From: Chiua virens
Taxonomy: Eukaryota; Basidiomycota; Agaricomycetes; Boletales; Boletaceae
Direction of reading: 5' to 3'
Length of the DNA stretch: 64,000 nt
NCBI GenBank assembly: GCA_019787685.1
Contig: JAHNUO010000013.1
Coordinates: 186,001-250,000 of the forward strand
Positions 10,873 to 23,621 of the stretch are shown one piece after another (within the stretch, counting starts at the first letter, position 1; each line of letters opens with the position of its first letter). The notes under the pieces were generated by a model. That model saw nothing but the letters and a program-made list of their open reading frames with translations. It searched no databases and was not told the origin of the DNA. A program made the position numbers and the translations under genes.

Positions 10873-12234
10873 GTTTGATTAAGTGGATGCTGGGATGTGC
10901 AGGGAAGCTCGGCTCAGGGTGAAGGGTCTAAGTAACCCGATGTTTATATGGCCCATCAACTTTAAGGATTAGAATCGTGTCAGGAACGTGCTAAAGTGTA
11001 TAGCAACGCTCAGGAGTCAGCATGCGAATAGAAGTTTAATTAAATTTGATACATACCGCAATCTGACGATATGTAGCCCAATACCAAGGAACCTCCATTT
11101 GAACGGGCATCGCAGGCGGCAGGCTCGCCATGTGGTGAGGCTCAAGGGGACATGTCACAGATGCTTCGCCCCATGATCCCCAGTCACGAGGTCGATACCA
11201 TCAGCTTGGTGATCTAATGAAAGCATAAGTGTTTGGAACCGACCATACCAAATACATCGTCCTCTGGTTTGAAGCTACACCGCAAATGTCGTAAAATAGG
11301 TATGCAAGGCATATATATTGGATTAGGAAACCGACCGTTCTGTCACAGTACAGTTACGGTAATGCCTGGATACGCGTCTCCGTGCGAAGCACTGGGTGGG
11401 AGTAGTACAAGCGTGCAGGATCGGAGGTTTGTGAGCATCTGAAAAGGCCGATCCGATACCAAACCACGGGGCCAGTTCAACCTCGCGGCACGTGCTACCT
11501 CTCGGCCACATGCGCGATCTTGCGATGGTGCATATGCACCGCAGCAAAGAAGTACCCTGCATCGCGTGAGGGTTGCGAATAGCTGACTTACTCACAGAAC
11601 CATTAGTGGATGCATGAGGTCCCGGAGTAAGCGCGCGCGCTGCACGCTGCAGTACGCATGAACGTGCGTTTTCGGTACTGCTATTCCAAATTGTGGTATG
11701 GTCAACACGGTCATCAGAAGATCTAGTTACCTGCTGATGAGAACAATTATCTGCGAGTAGTCACATATGCTCGTGCGTTCCATGCATCAGTCAATCTATT
11801 GATGAGGATAATGTGGATCAGGATTCAGGAGAATCAGGACCAGTGGATGATGAGAACAAAACAATTGATGGAAGACCTTGAAATTTGCCCATTCAGGTTC
11901 GGATGCATCACGTGATTCTTCCCGAGTGCCCGGCCCGATGTTTGGCCGATGTTCGAACTTCCAAACGAGCATCCGACCAGTTATATTACTTGATCGAATG
12001 GTACTGTTGAAAAGCACGATACGACGTATCGACCTGGACTTGCAAACGGGCAACTTCTATGAATGTACATACATCCAGGAGTTCATATAGGGAGGGTATC
12101 ATCAACCTCACCCAGAGCTTCGAACGAGACTCCACTACAAGTGTACAATGCATAAAGTATGTAAAGGTAACGTTTTACAACCTATTCTTATAATGCACGA
12201 CAGCAACCGCCCTCTCAGCCCTCTCTCATCCCGA
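10873..12234. other. Intergenic
   Basis: No gene seen. The first 200 bp hold the promoter of the secreted protein gene; the rest has only short open frames without motifs. Confidence 0.5.
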
Positions 12235-13584
12235 TCATCCCGAGTCGTCGTTACTGGCATCTCCCATTACCACAGTCTGCCTCTCTCCCTGCTTGATCAC
12301 CTGAAACGACGTATCTGCAAACGCTAGGCCCATCACCACGAGATACAAACTCTGCCGATCGTCCTCTCCGAGTGGGATACGCCTGTCCACCTTAAAACCA
12401 TGCCACACCCAGACAAGCCGCGACACAACGATGCTCGTCAACGACAACCCAAAGATGCGGTCATACCACAGAAGGGCCACCAGTGAGGCAAGGAATATCA
12501 AGACGTGCTGTTCACCACATTCGGCCCAATGTGCAAAGCGCCGTAGACCTTTTTGGGACGGGAGGTATCCTGTGCGGAAAGCGACGAGCTCGACGTGGTT
12601 TGGGAACAATAACAGGGCACCCCCGACTGCGACACACCAGGGCACGAAGAACAAGATGCGCAGGGTCGTGCTGAACGCCAAGGCAACTTCTCCTCTCGTC
12701 TGCGGGACCGCCGTTGTCGGTGAAGAAGCCGGGAGCGCACTACCCCGCGAATCTGAGAAGCTGGGAATGCAAACCCTGCTTCCTCGTTTCTTGGACGTAC
12801 CCGGAACAAAGGTAGACGTGGATCCCGAGATTGTCCCAAATTTGCGGGGGATCATTTGCGGCTGACGCTAAGACGTGTCACGACTGGTGAGCGCATGAGG
12901 AAGATACCAAGACAGGAACTACGCCTCACTGGCGGTGTCCTCACGTCCGAGAGGGAAAACCGTCGGTTTGGAAGGGTGTAGAAACTCTGGGGTTGACTTG
13001 GTGTCAGGGACTCCGGTTTAACGAAGAAAATGACTACGGAGCCACATACCTCGTCGGGGAGTGCTTTGATGGACATTCGCTTCCCAAACCGTTCTCTCAG
13101 CGGACTAGATATCAAAATAGGGGAAATATCGTCGGGTCTCTGGTCATCCATTCCCACACGCACACTGCATTTTTAAAAAGACAGGCATGTCGTGCAACTG
13201 TGCAACGCACCTTTCTCTTGAACACGGCCAGCGCGTGGGCAACCTTTTTGACTTTCTTCATCGTCAAGGAAAAGTTGCGCTGTTTTGTGACGATAGCGAG
13301 CTTTTCCCGAGACCCGCCATTCTTCGTTTTGTCGGCCAGGACGTTTTGAAGTGAGGGGCCCAGGCCCAGATGGAACGTCTGCGCATCGTCCTCGGGCGTC
13401 GTCGTACCAGACGACGACGCATATCCTGCCGAGTCGGCATCTGCGTCCGATGACGAGACCGTGCTTTTGGAATGATTGTGCCGCTCCTATGGGTTGTATT
13501 AACAAGTGCAACACTCGCTGAAAGCTGGGAGTGGGCTCTTACAAGGCTGCGTAGGTGTGAAGATGGACTGATACTCATCAACAT
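12235..13584 (-). CDS. Unrecognised membrane protein, exon joins partly unresolved
   Basis: Three coding parts are clear on the minus strand. Exon 1 (13584-13543) and exon 2 (13486-13211) join in phase 0 across a gtaagag...catag intron and encode an acidic Ser/Asp/Thr-rich segment followed by a basic KKVKKVAHALAVFKRK stretch. The last part (12855-12235) encodes up to 206 aa with three or four hydrophobic helices (for example ILFFVPWCVAVGGALLLF and HVLIFLASLVALLW). I could not find a single frame-consistent path through 13210-12860, where one or two more small exons probably lie. The two halves could therefore also be separate genes, the second starting at 12855. No family recognised. Confidence 0.45.
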
Positions 13585-13830
13585 TGTCCAAGGCGAGATG
13601 CAGAGGGTGAAGACACAAATAGTCAAATGGAGAGGACGTTTCTCAAGTACATATCAGTCAGCCGCTGTTAGTTAGGCGATGCAGGTTAGAATCAAAATCG
13701 GGTTTAGTTTCAGACCGAGGAGACCGAGTTGTCTGATCGTCGATGACGAGACCTGGCCCGATTTGAAATTCTGCAGAGGGAAAAAGGCTACTCGGTGCAA
13801 CTTATGTGTAATTCTCCAACCCACGCAATG

Positions 13831-16800
13831 TTATATGGATAACCAACGCCGATAGAGGTCTTCGGCTAGAGGAATCGCCCCAGTCGTAACATAAATAAGC
13901 GAGAGGTTATACGCTGCCTCCCGAGCCACGGAAACGTCCTAGAGTAACCATGAATAAAGACGGTCACATGAAGGGGAGCATGCCGTCTCACTCACATCAT
14001 TCTCTTGCCCCTCGGCGAATTGCAACACCTTTTCGTAGTGAGTGACCGCAAGAGTATGCAACCCTGAAGTGCCATCGTGGCACGAAGCAAAGCCGTGAGA
14101 ACGAACAGGTCAGGAAGACAGGATTCTCACCTAGCTGCTGGAATGCTCTCCCAAAATTGAACTCGATCTCGGGCAACACGTGTTCTCCAGCCCGCCTCCG
14201 CGCGGCTCGGTACTGTGACAAACATGCCATACCCTTTGCCGAGCCCCTAGTCTTAGCAATCACAAAGTCTTAGTTATAGTTGATCATACCTGAGCGACGA
14301 GATGATTACGATTATCCGCTTGACGTTGCATAGCCCGACCCAAAGAAGAAAGACCAAGACACAGGCATATCATTGGATCCTCTTGGCAATAGTCATAGCC
14401 ATGCAATAGATAGACTGGTGAGCCCATTCGTGAGCGTCTCGTCACGCTGATCTTCCTTGTAGGATGACTCACATATAGCGCTCTGATAGCTCTTGGCCGC
14501 AAGACACAGCTGTCCGTAAAGAGTGACCGGAATCGGATTGTTCTTGGTCGGCAACCACAATGGTTTCTTGTCGCTCGGAGGAGCGGCGTCCGGCGCGTCT
14601 CCAGCGTCTTCAGCCTCGTCCTCGGGTACTGCATCAGCAGCTTTGGTGCTCCCTGAATGGTACCGCTGGCTCGAACTACTCCATTTCAGAAGTTCTGGCG
14701 TCTTCACGGCACAATCGCTCAGCCGGACTTCTCTAAGCATATGTTTTTGCAACGTGGAACTGATAAACGAATCGGCAGGCCGCAAACCACCGGAAAGGGA
14801 CGATACGAGTATCCGCACGGGTTCGTTGTTGAATTGATGGATATTGATCAATTTTCGACATTGTTCGACAACGACGGCGTAATTTTCGACCGCGATTGCG
14901 CACGCTGTCGTGAGGAGATGAGATGAGATTGTTCTGGAAGGCTGAGAACTACATACTGATAATGGCAAGACGGATTATAACTTGCTTTTCCTTGCTTCGG
15001 TAACCATTCGACATCAGGATATGACGTAGTACTTCATCAGCCAATTCACACTCTCCCCGCCCTGTCAATATGAATGCATACTATCCATCGACGTAACCTT
15101 AGATGTCGTTTTCCAAGACGAAGACGAAGACATTACCTGCATAAAGAGTCGCAACCAGTTTTCAAAGGATATGCCGCGGAACGAGTCGACCCTTCCTGGT
15201 TGCTGACTATCATCTTTCAATTTTCGCAGATGCTTGTCCCGTTCTGCATTGATCGGTTATATCGGACTGAAACAAAAAAAGTATCCTGTGACAAACCGAC
15301 AAGTTCCAACCTCGATGCCATCCTTTCTTCATCTGTTTCATTCTGCCGCTGTAGTCGGCGCCTAGGAAACATGCCGCGAAAATCACAGTGCTACCAAGTA
15401 ATCAGCTAATCCTGGGGATGAGAATTGTAATACATACCCTGCTGGTCAAGAACAAATTTCGCGTCTCCCTGAACATCTCCACAAGTTTCTCGGCTTCCAA
15501 CATCCACTCCCTGATAAGCTCCTCGCTACACTCCGCGCTCGAAATGCTCGGCCATAGTTCTTCGATCCGTTTGTAGCCAAGAAGGACTTCTTTCTCATGC
15601 TGTTCCTCAAGAGCCTTCAGTTCAGCAAAGCTAAGTCTGCTGCTTTTAGCTGTAGCCCTCGTCTTCTGTCGGCCTTGAGATTTCTCATCGAAAAGGGAAG
15701 CACTAGACTGGGAATCTGGGAGCACACCAGGAAGTGCCGTGTCATCCACTTGGCCAGGACGACGTTTCCTCGCATCGATGACTAGGTGCCTGCGGAATCA
15801 ATCGCATAGTAAGTAAGGTTTGTGTATGTGTACCTTGATACACTAGCTCAAGTGCCTTGCGGGGCTCATCCATGATCTCATAAAGTTCGGCAAGCTTCAT
15901 CTTGGCGTCGGCGTTTGATGGGTCCGCATCAGTAACTTGGCATTCTATCAGTGCATCGAGGTACCCCATAGTTGACTACAAACTCACCCTGTTTGTAAAC
16001 GTCAGCTGCCTCACGTATGTCGCCTTGCATTCGTCGGCAAGTGGCAACTTGCTGGAGAACATACAAGCTACTTGTCTATAAAAATTTAAAAAGGAAAGGT
16101 CATTGATAGAATAGATACGGCGCACCGCAGGGTCAGCACCAAGAGTCTCGTAGATTGGACCAGCATCAGAATACATCTCCAGTTCAAAGTAGGCATCCGC
16201 GATCTCCCCATACAAGACGGCGTAATCTAACGCATCCTGCGATAAAACGATTTCGGCATGCATCTAGGTGACGCAGTGTTTTAGGTTTGGTTACGCATAC
16301 TCTCAAGAAGGTTTGCCAACCTTGCCCTCATCGATATCACCCATTTTGATTCGAGCGACTGCGAGTCGGTGACGGGCGTTTATGTCTAGCAGATAGTATC
16401 CAGGTTGAGCGTCACCTGACCGGTGCACTGGCTCGACGCCGTCTTGGCTTGGTAAATCATATTCTCGATCGTCTTCACAGACATCCCAGAATCTTTGAGA
16501 TGCTCTGCCCTGAAGCCATCGGCACCCCTTTCGGATCGTATCTACTGCGCATTCATGTTGGTTCATCGTGTTGTAAAGATCTGCGAGGACAAGTAGTTCG
16601 ATGAAACCAAACCTAGACTGTTCAGTATGCTCAGCTATGGATGGATCCAGGGCGTGACCAAGGGGGTTCGAAGCTTGATTGTGCTCAAAAGCATTTTGAT
16701 ACAGCGAGGCACAGAGTGTAAAATCGGCAAGTTCGATCAGAATCGGTCGAAGCTCGGTGAGGACCGTAATATCGTGTGGAAAACGCTTGAGGATTGCCAA

Positions 16801-17788
16801 CAGGGAGTGCCGAGCCTGGTGAGCAAAGTCACTAACGAGTTCCAGGGAGTATACATGACAACACCCTTACTGTTCGAAGATCGCGCATCTCTCCGGCAAG
16901 GCTAGCGCGATCCCAAAGTGCGTCAACATTTACGGGGTCAAGGTTGTATACTTTGGTGTAGCAATACAGTGCCTGTTGGTTGAATCCAAGCTCCCTAATG
17001 AGATTCTTAACAGTGAAATTTAGGTTTGGGGTCGGAATTACCTAGATTTTCGGGCCAAGCGCTCCCACTCTTCTGAGTCACGTCTGAGATGAGCGGCCAT
17101 TATGCGTAGCTGAAGAGCCTTCTGCGGTTCGTTCTTGTCTTCATAACACTGTGCAAGAACAGTCCAGGCAGGGATGGCGCGGGGCTCGATGCGGATGACC
17201 TCTTGCATGACTCGAATGGCCTCGCTAAGGTTGTTGTCGATGTAAGCCTGGTTACTCTCTCCTATGAGCGCTCGAACTTGATGTGAGAGTATGGGTCCAA
17301 CTCTGCGTTTGCGCTGCATGATTTCCCATTTAGCATGCAAGAGTGCAGTGCAGCAAAATAGTCGTACCTTCATTCCTTTTCTCTTTCCAATCCCAGAAGC
17401 ATCCCGTAAATCGTCCCGAAATAGAGCATTCTGATCTTCGAGACGAATATCCCACTCGCGTTGTAGGACTCCAGTGGTTGAGATGTCATCTGCCGTTCGG
17501 ATGTTTCGAACGAGGCGCCTATGCCAAATGTTGAATGCTGCGCAGGCCACGACATTTAACAAACATACTCAAAGTCTGCATCCACGTCTGCATCTCCAGG
17601 TGCGTGTGACTGATCATCTAACCCTGATTCCTCGCTTTCAGAGGCCTCAAATTCAGATCCGTCCGAGTCGACATATTCTGAACCTGAGCTAATGGGGTCT
17701 CCCAAGTCATCTTCATCTGGAAAAAACCGTTCTTGCATGCTGACACGACACATGAGGCTTGCTCACAGTTGATGTAGTCTTCTTGCAT
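13831..17788 (-). CDS. TFC4: Transcription factor IIIC subunit with TPR repeats (Tau131/Sfc4/GTF3C3 type)
   Basis: This is the TPR scaffold of TFIIIC, which binds internal promoters of tRNA genes and recruits TFIIIB for RNA polymerase III. The start at 17788 (MQEDYIN) splices over a 50-nt intron into a strongly acidic Ser/Glu/Asp-rich N-terminus. TPR arrays follow: residues reading ALIGESNQAYIDNNLSEAI and IPAWTVLAQCYEDKN, then SLYQNAFEHN, LADLYNTMNQHECAV, YGEIADAYFELEMY, and MKLAELYEIMDEPRKAL. After a lysine/glutamate-rich linker come the second TPR block with CLGLSSLGRAMQRQ-DNR, FNFGRAFQQLG, THYEKVLQF, AAYNLSLIYVTTGA and the end at YRRWLSI. Many short introns interrupt it. This domain order and the essential nature of the gene in yeasts make the call firm; single exon borders are less sure. 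Confidence 0.88.
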
Positions 17789-18822
17789 AGTCACTGGTAC
17801 ACGAGGGTAAATCGAAAGATAAGGTTTCAGGTTAACAGTGACTTGGAAGCTCTGCCAACTTGAAAGAGCACTCCAGTATTGGGTATTACGTAATTTATCG
17901 GGGTTATCTTATCCGAAAAGATCATAATTAGCAGATTACCGAGTCGCGGTGCGGCATCCTTGCGAACGATGTGCACCGGTACGGATGCGAATGCATGATT
18001 TTTGAAAGATCGTGCACGCGTCCGACGGCAAGCAACTTCTAAATAGCGAGGTCATGCAGACCCGCCAGGTTCGGCGACAAAGATGACACCTAGAACCGAA
18101 TCCAGTCCAGCGCGGTGCCTTGGGACGACCAAAATGACGGTTAAGTCCCACAATCAGGAACTGTACCAGTGACACCAGTGACACCCGGTTTTGTAAAGTG
18201 GCAAAGTCGCCTCGCTGACAGAAGCGCACTTCGAAGTTTAAACAAATTTCTACCATTGGTATTTTCATCGAGTTCCTCTGCAAAATATTCCACCAGTCGT
18301 CATCAACCGGATATGTGCCGCTTTTGTGTCTTGAACGACATTTTCCGCTGGAGATGGTACAGCCCTTGCCGGTGCCAGTAGTTTCTCGGTCCGAGCCCAT
18401 TTACGAGGGGTCTTCGGTTCATCGGCATACATACTCCCATGTCTGCCACATTGAGTTTATGTTCTTGGCCTTTGTGGAACAGACAAGCTAAAGCCTTAGC
18501 AAATCATACCATGTGATGATTGGACCAGCCCTGCTAGTCGGTGTTGGTATGATTCAGACCCTGCCACATTTGCGTCATTTACCGGGAATGGTGATTATGG
18601 TGAGAACGCGACGGCAGTTCTTGACGTTCATGCTACGTTTCTCCCAGGATCCCAGCCCGTCGCTCACGTATGTGAGTAAGTCGTTTGGGGAATCGCTATC
18701 ACGCCTGCCGTTAGTAATCTGAATATCAAGACAACGCACACTTTCCGTGGAGATCTTTCCTTCTGTACCCTGGTACAATCTCTCAAGATCCCTCACTAAT
18801 AGCTTAGCATTAATCTCGCTTC
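17789..18822. other. Divergent intergenic region, TFIIIC subunit and membrane protein 1
   Basis: It separates two divergently transcribed genes and should contain both promoters. A 154-codon minus-strand frame at 17936-18400 has no motif and no plausible splice partners. Confidence 0.45.
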
Positions 18823-20092
18823 ATGTCAGACGCAAATATTGCCCGCAATGTAACTCCCTGGTCTTCTGATGTACAAGGTAAGTTTCAGGTTTTCCTTTGT
18901 TCTTTCAACATAAGTTTACACAAACCAAAAGTCCCTTCAACAATCGTGCATGTCGTAGCGATCGTCGCTACGATATTTCGACTGTTATACCGCTGGAACT
19001 TGTCTCGCTTCTGGTGGGATGATTCCTGGGCCGTTTTAGCCTTATTATGCGATATCTTGTGCCTCATCAGCACTTGGATGGAAAGAACTCCGACATCTGG
19101 TGAGTTCTCCCCCAATGAGACGTTTATGTGACTGAAAACCCGTTTATTGCTTTCAGCAAATCCGCGACACAAGATAAATGTTGGAGGGAATTGGCTTCTT
19201 TCATTGACACTTACTGCCGTTCTCTGGTAAGAACAGCGGGAAGGAGGATCGTAAACCAACCCATATCTTCGTTAACAGGTTTGCCCGCTTGAGTATTCTA
19301 TGCTCAATCGTTCGGATCGCAAATCCGACACCTTTTTTGCGACGCATTGCATACGGTGTCGGTATACTTTTCTTAGCTACAGAGATAGGACTTTTGGCCC
19401 AGAAAGTTCTCATTTGTCTGAATAATCACTGCTGGTTCGCGCTTTCTATTGCCGTCGCACAACTCGTGAGTGAGTCATGCTCTCCCCACCGTCTATGTGA
19501 CTTGAATCAATCTTGAAACTTAATCAACGCTTAAATCTCCGTAGCGGACATTTTTTCTGATTTTATCCTCGTCACCGCCCCGATACATTTCCTGCGTGGC
19601 GTAAAGCTTGCCCGAGACCGTCGCCTCCTCATTCTTTCGGCGTTTTCCGCATCGATACTCATCACCTGTGTCACAATCCTTCATTCAATCCTTCTATTCG
19701 AAGCAACCACAAACTTGACGCTTATCATCGGCCATGTCAAAGTAAGTGTCAGCCCGTTCATAACGAGATGGAAACTCGTTATAAGCGTGACCCTGCTGAT
19801 CTGATATTGCTAGGCCGCGTTGGCTTTATTTCTATGTAACGCCCTCTTTTTGGTCACGTTTGTCTATCGCTTGTGCCAAAAGGGGGGTATCGCTGATCCC
19901 CCCCATGGCACCAGCAATGACGTAGAACTCACCAGCGTGATTGAGCTCCCAAGCAAGTTGAGCATGCCTACGTATCCGTCCGGAGCCCCGAATAAAGAGG
20001 ATGCCGCCTCCTTTACCAAGGCTCAGGCACAGAACAAGTCGGAGGGATCGGAACTCGACCCACTGGCATCCCACACAGGAAAAGGTGTTTAA
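18823..20092 (+). CDS. Seven-helix membrane protein, fungal rhodopsin-domain-like, copy 1
   Basis: Six exons (18823-18877, 18932-19099, 19157-19226, 19279-19469, 19545-19741, 19814-20092) give a 319-aa protein. After a short N-terminus come hydrophobic helices beginning VPSTIVHVVAIVATIFRLLY, then FWWDDSWAVLALLCDI, NWLLSLTLTAVLWF, a conserved ARLSILCSIVRI loop, and further helices LILSAFSASILITCVTIL and LALFLCNALFLVTFVY. The tail is hydrophilic. The RFWWDD signature and layout fit the fungal rhodopsin-domain/PTH11-like superfamily of integral membrane proteins in basidiomycetes; ligand and role are unknown. No retinal-binding lysine claim can be made. A tandem paralog follows at 22181. Confidence 0.78.
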
Positions 20093-22180
20093 ATTCATGC
20101 ACACTCTTTAGGGTGCAAGATGTGATGGTCGCGTCTATAACGGAAATACCGACGAGAAGTATCTGCAGATCTGCCACTGGTAACCTACATTAGTTGAATC
20201 TTGAATTGATTGATTGTATGTTTATGTTGTGCAAGAAATACGTACACACCTATCATACTGTGGGGATTTGTAATAGCAACGTCCTTCCAGTACAACGTCG
20301 GGGGTTGAGATCAGTCCTTCAAGTTTGAGGTGTCACGCACTTGGCAGGTTCCATCTTCGCAGGCATTCACAAGCTGCCATATATTATAATCGCTGAGAAG
20401 AAGCTGATGAATCGCTTGTCATCGATTTATCCCCCGCCACATGCATGAGCAGCTGCAGACCCGGCACACAGGAACGTGAGCTTTGAAATGGCTGGAAAAA
20501 ATTCAACAGAATAAATCGACGTGATCAGATGTATGCGCCTTGATTGCAAGCAAGCTACAATTTCAAACACAGATAACCATGCATGCAGCACGGGAATTCC
20601 ACACGCCAATCCGTGATGTGGGGGACGACAGGAATCACGTCTCGTCACGACCTCAGGTCACGATGTGCCTTGACGATTATCTAAGAATCCATCAGGGTCA
20701 AATTCTGCTGAAGCCCTTTGGATCCTAGAATTCTACCTTGGAACCCGATCAATTCTGCTTGATGGCATCGAAAGTGTTGCTTCTGGGTTCGAGGATCAAT
20801 CGATCACCCCTTAGAGGGGTCGACGATAGGCTCTCACTCTTGGGAAGACATTATCAAATTTACAACATCGGAGCCTCTAGCCAAGAGAATTAGTAGGTTA
20901 AGCATCATGAAATGATTCTCCGAGAAGAATCTTAACTCGTTCAGTGGGTCAAAATTGCCTCGGGGTGAACAAACTGAAAGGGGCAGGCCACATGTAGATG
21001 CATACCACTTCAAGTTGATGCGTACAGTTAATGGACCTTTTGAAGGGCCCGTCGGGCCCGGCACGCCGTGATCTGCCAGAACTCACTCTTGCCTGATTCA
21101 GTAGTGATACTAAACTTTGTGCGGCTGCTCGCAGGGTCGAGGCTATTCAATTCATGCGGGAGTCCCTGGTTACATCCTCAGCGACGCGGCCAGCGGTTGC
21201 AAGAACACACCGGCAGGTCTGGCTCTGCACTTGCCAACTGCGCAACTCAGCACACGAAAGACCGTGTGAAACCAGAGCCTTTCCTCCTTTCGTTCAAGTT
21301 GCTGCAGGGATCCTAGATGCGTCCCGGGCCTGTGAATGGGTTTTGCAAGACAAAGCGCCCTAGACACTCCCTGGGCACTTCATCCTTGTTGAAGCTGTCA
21401 TCCCGGCTTCCGGATACTGACTCGAGCTAGGTCGATGAACCACGAACTTGGAGCTGTCTGTGGGAAACGCCGACTCACTCAGCTTGCCAGTGAACCGCGT
21501 ACCGTAAACTGATCACTTAGGGCATACGGAAGGGGATTTACTACAAACTCAATTGAAGGACGAGGTTTCACTGTACCCTCGACTTTTTGAAATGGTTGTC
21601 TCTTTCAATGTGTCGGTCTTTCATTTCTCGGTACGTATCCTGCCACCTGCCACACAGTTACTCTGCCGGGTTGCCCTGTGACGACTTGGCTGACGTACAC
21701 TGACCTTCAAGCGTCCCACATATCTAGGTTGATGTCAAAGTTACAGGACCTCAATCTCGTTCCAGTTTGGCCCACCACTGGCTACCAGCTTGTTTTCACA
21801 AAGTCAAGCGAGTTTTTTTGGTTGCAGAGTGATCAACCGCCGATTCAACCCTCACTTCATAACCCTGACCAGGTAACTTCAGGTTGTCTTTGCCACGTCA
21901 CACCTGCTGTCAGCATCGATCAACGGTGAGAGTTCCGATGGCCCTTCAGGCCCCATTTTCTCCCCGAGTGCCGCCCCGTCGCTCGAACGCTCAAGTTCCC
22001 GTTCCTTTTGACAAACTGGTGGGTGGGTCCTGTGATTGCGCAACGCACATGCCGTTACCGTACTGCGCCTCACCAGACAACCCAGTCATCCCATAAAACC
22101 TGCCTATGTACACTGGCACACTCTCTTAAATACCTTGCCCTCCAATGCTTTGGGATAATGCTCGCATCATGTTTCAGCTC
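20093..22180. other. Intergenic between the two membrane protein copies
   Basis: No gene can be supported. Two short perfect hairpins occur: 20807-20821 (6-bp stem around tag) and 21045-21059 (7-bp GC stem with a 1-nt loop). Open frames here are under 85 codons and lack motifs. Confidence 0.45.
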
Positions 22181-23397
22181 ATGTCACATCTCAAGCCAAG
22201 TACAGTATACAACGTGTTTTCATCTCCTAGAGTGCAAAGTATGTTTCCACTTTTTTTGGTTTCTTTTTGACAAACGCGAATTTTCAAGTCCCGTCAACCA
22301 TCGGGCATGTCATCGCGATCGTCGCTACGACTTTTCGACTAGCTTATCGCTGGCAATTTTGCCGACTTTGGTGGGATGACACGTGGGCCGCCCTGGCTCT
22401 CGTATGTGATATTGCGTGTCTTGCCAGCGTTTGGATGCACCCGGCCTCGTTCTCACGTGAGTTTTCCGAAAACAAAAGATCCATCTGACTGAAGAAAATA
22501 CTTATCACCTCATGTTCGGCATTTTCAGTGTCCAAGTTAGACATCGAGGGGAATTGGATTCTTGGACTGGCTGGCATTCTCGTCCTCTGGTAAGCATCAG
22601 TGGAGGACCGGCCTAACGACTCCTGCATTGTTGGTTCATAGGTTTGCCCGAATGAGCATTCTGTGCTCAGTCGCTCGTATAGCCAGTCCGGTACCAATGT
22701 TGCGACGCGTCGCATATTGGACTGGTGGCCTGTTCTTGCTTTTCGAGGTCTTGATTCTAGCCCTGAAAATTGACACTTGCATTCAAAGTATGTGCAGGCT
22801 CACGGAACTTGTAACGCTCTCGCAACTTATCTGTAGGTGGTTTATCCTATTTACCTTCTCACTTGGAATCTTACTCGGAGTCAACCTGGATCGTCAAAAA
22901 CTCTTTTAAAGCGGACGTTGTTTCGGATATCATCCTAGTCGCCTTGCCAATATGGTCCCTCCGAGGAGAGAACCTTCGTCCCGATTGCCGCATTGCCATT
23001 ATCTCAGCATTTTCTGCCTCCATACTTATCACCTGCTTCACCATCTCTCATTCCATCCTCCTGTTCAGACCACCAACGATCGCGATGATCGTTATTGGCC
23101 ATGTTAAGGTAGGAATCACCTCTCTTTCCCTTCGGACTCGGCAAGAATGACCAGACCACACGCTAGACTGCATCGGCTTTGTTTGTCTGTAACGCCTTCG
23201 ACCTCGCCCGCTTCATCTATCGCCGGTATCGAAAGTCCAGGGATGTCACCAATCCCAAGAACACCATCCCGAATAGCACTGGCAGTGACGCGATATTTAC
23301 CAGCGTCGTCGACATTCCAAGCAAGTTTAGCGGCCCTACGTACCCGCCCAGCGTATACATTAATAGAGAAGATAATGTAGTAAATCATGTAGTATAA
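22181..23397 (+). CDS. Seven-helix membrane protein, fungal rhodopsin-domain-like, copy 2
   Basis: Six exons (22181-22238, 22289-22456, 22529-22589, 22642-22832, 22912-23108, 23167-23397) give a 301-aa protein, a tandem paralog of the gene at 18823. All five introns fall at the same positions and phases, and exons 2 and 5 have the same lengths (168 and 197 nt). Conserved blocks are VPST/IPST-I-HVIAIVAT, LWWDDTWAALALVCDI, ARMSILCSVARI, SAFSASILITC and ALFVCNAFDLARFIYR. The start was chosen because the second in-frame ATG (22181) aligns with the start of copy 1; an upstream ATG at 22169 is possible. The frame is intact. Confidence 0.75.
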
Positions 23398-23621
23398 TAC
23401 TAGAAGGCGCCGATGCCAACGACGCGCATCTGGGATGCGTCTGCTTGCCCGCAGCAGTTGGATGCCATATTGTCGGTAGAACTATACCATACAAGAGATG
23501 TATAGATGTCATGCAGGCTACCGTAAAATATACGACAAGACTTCTGATGATGCATCCTTCGTGTTGGGTCAGGTGGGCACACTTGTGTGGTACAGTTGGC
23601 TACATCTCTGAGGACTCCATT

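Noticed and set aside
17936..18400. 154-codon minus-strand frame upstream of the TFIIIC gene
   Set aside because: No motif and no plausible exon partners; lies in a divergent promoter region.
20780..20830. tRNA-like B-box string (gggttcgaggatcaa) with a nearby hairpin
   Set aside because: No A box at a fitting distance and no cloverleaf could be drawn.
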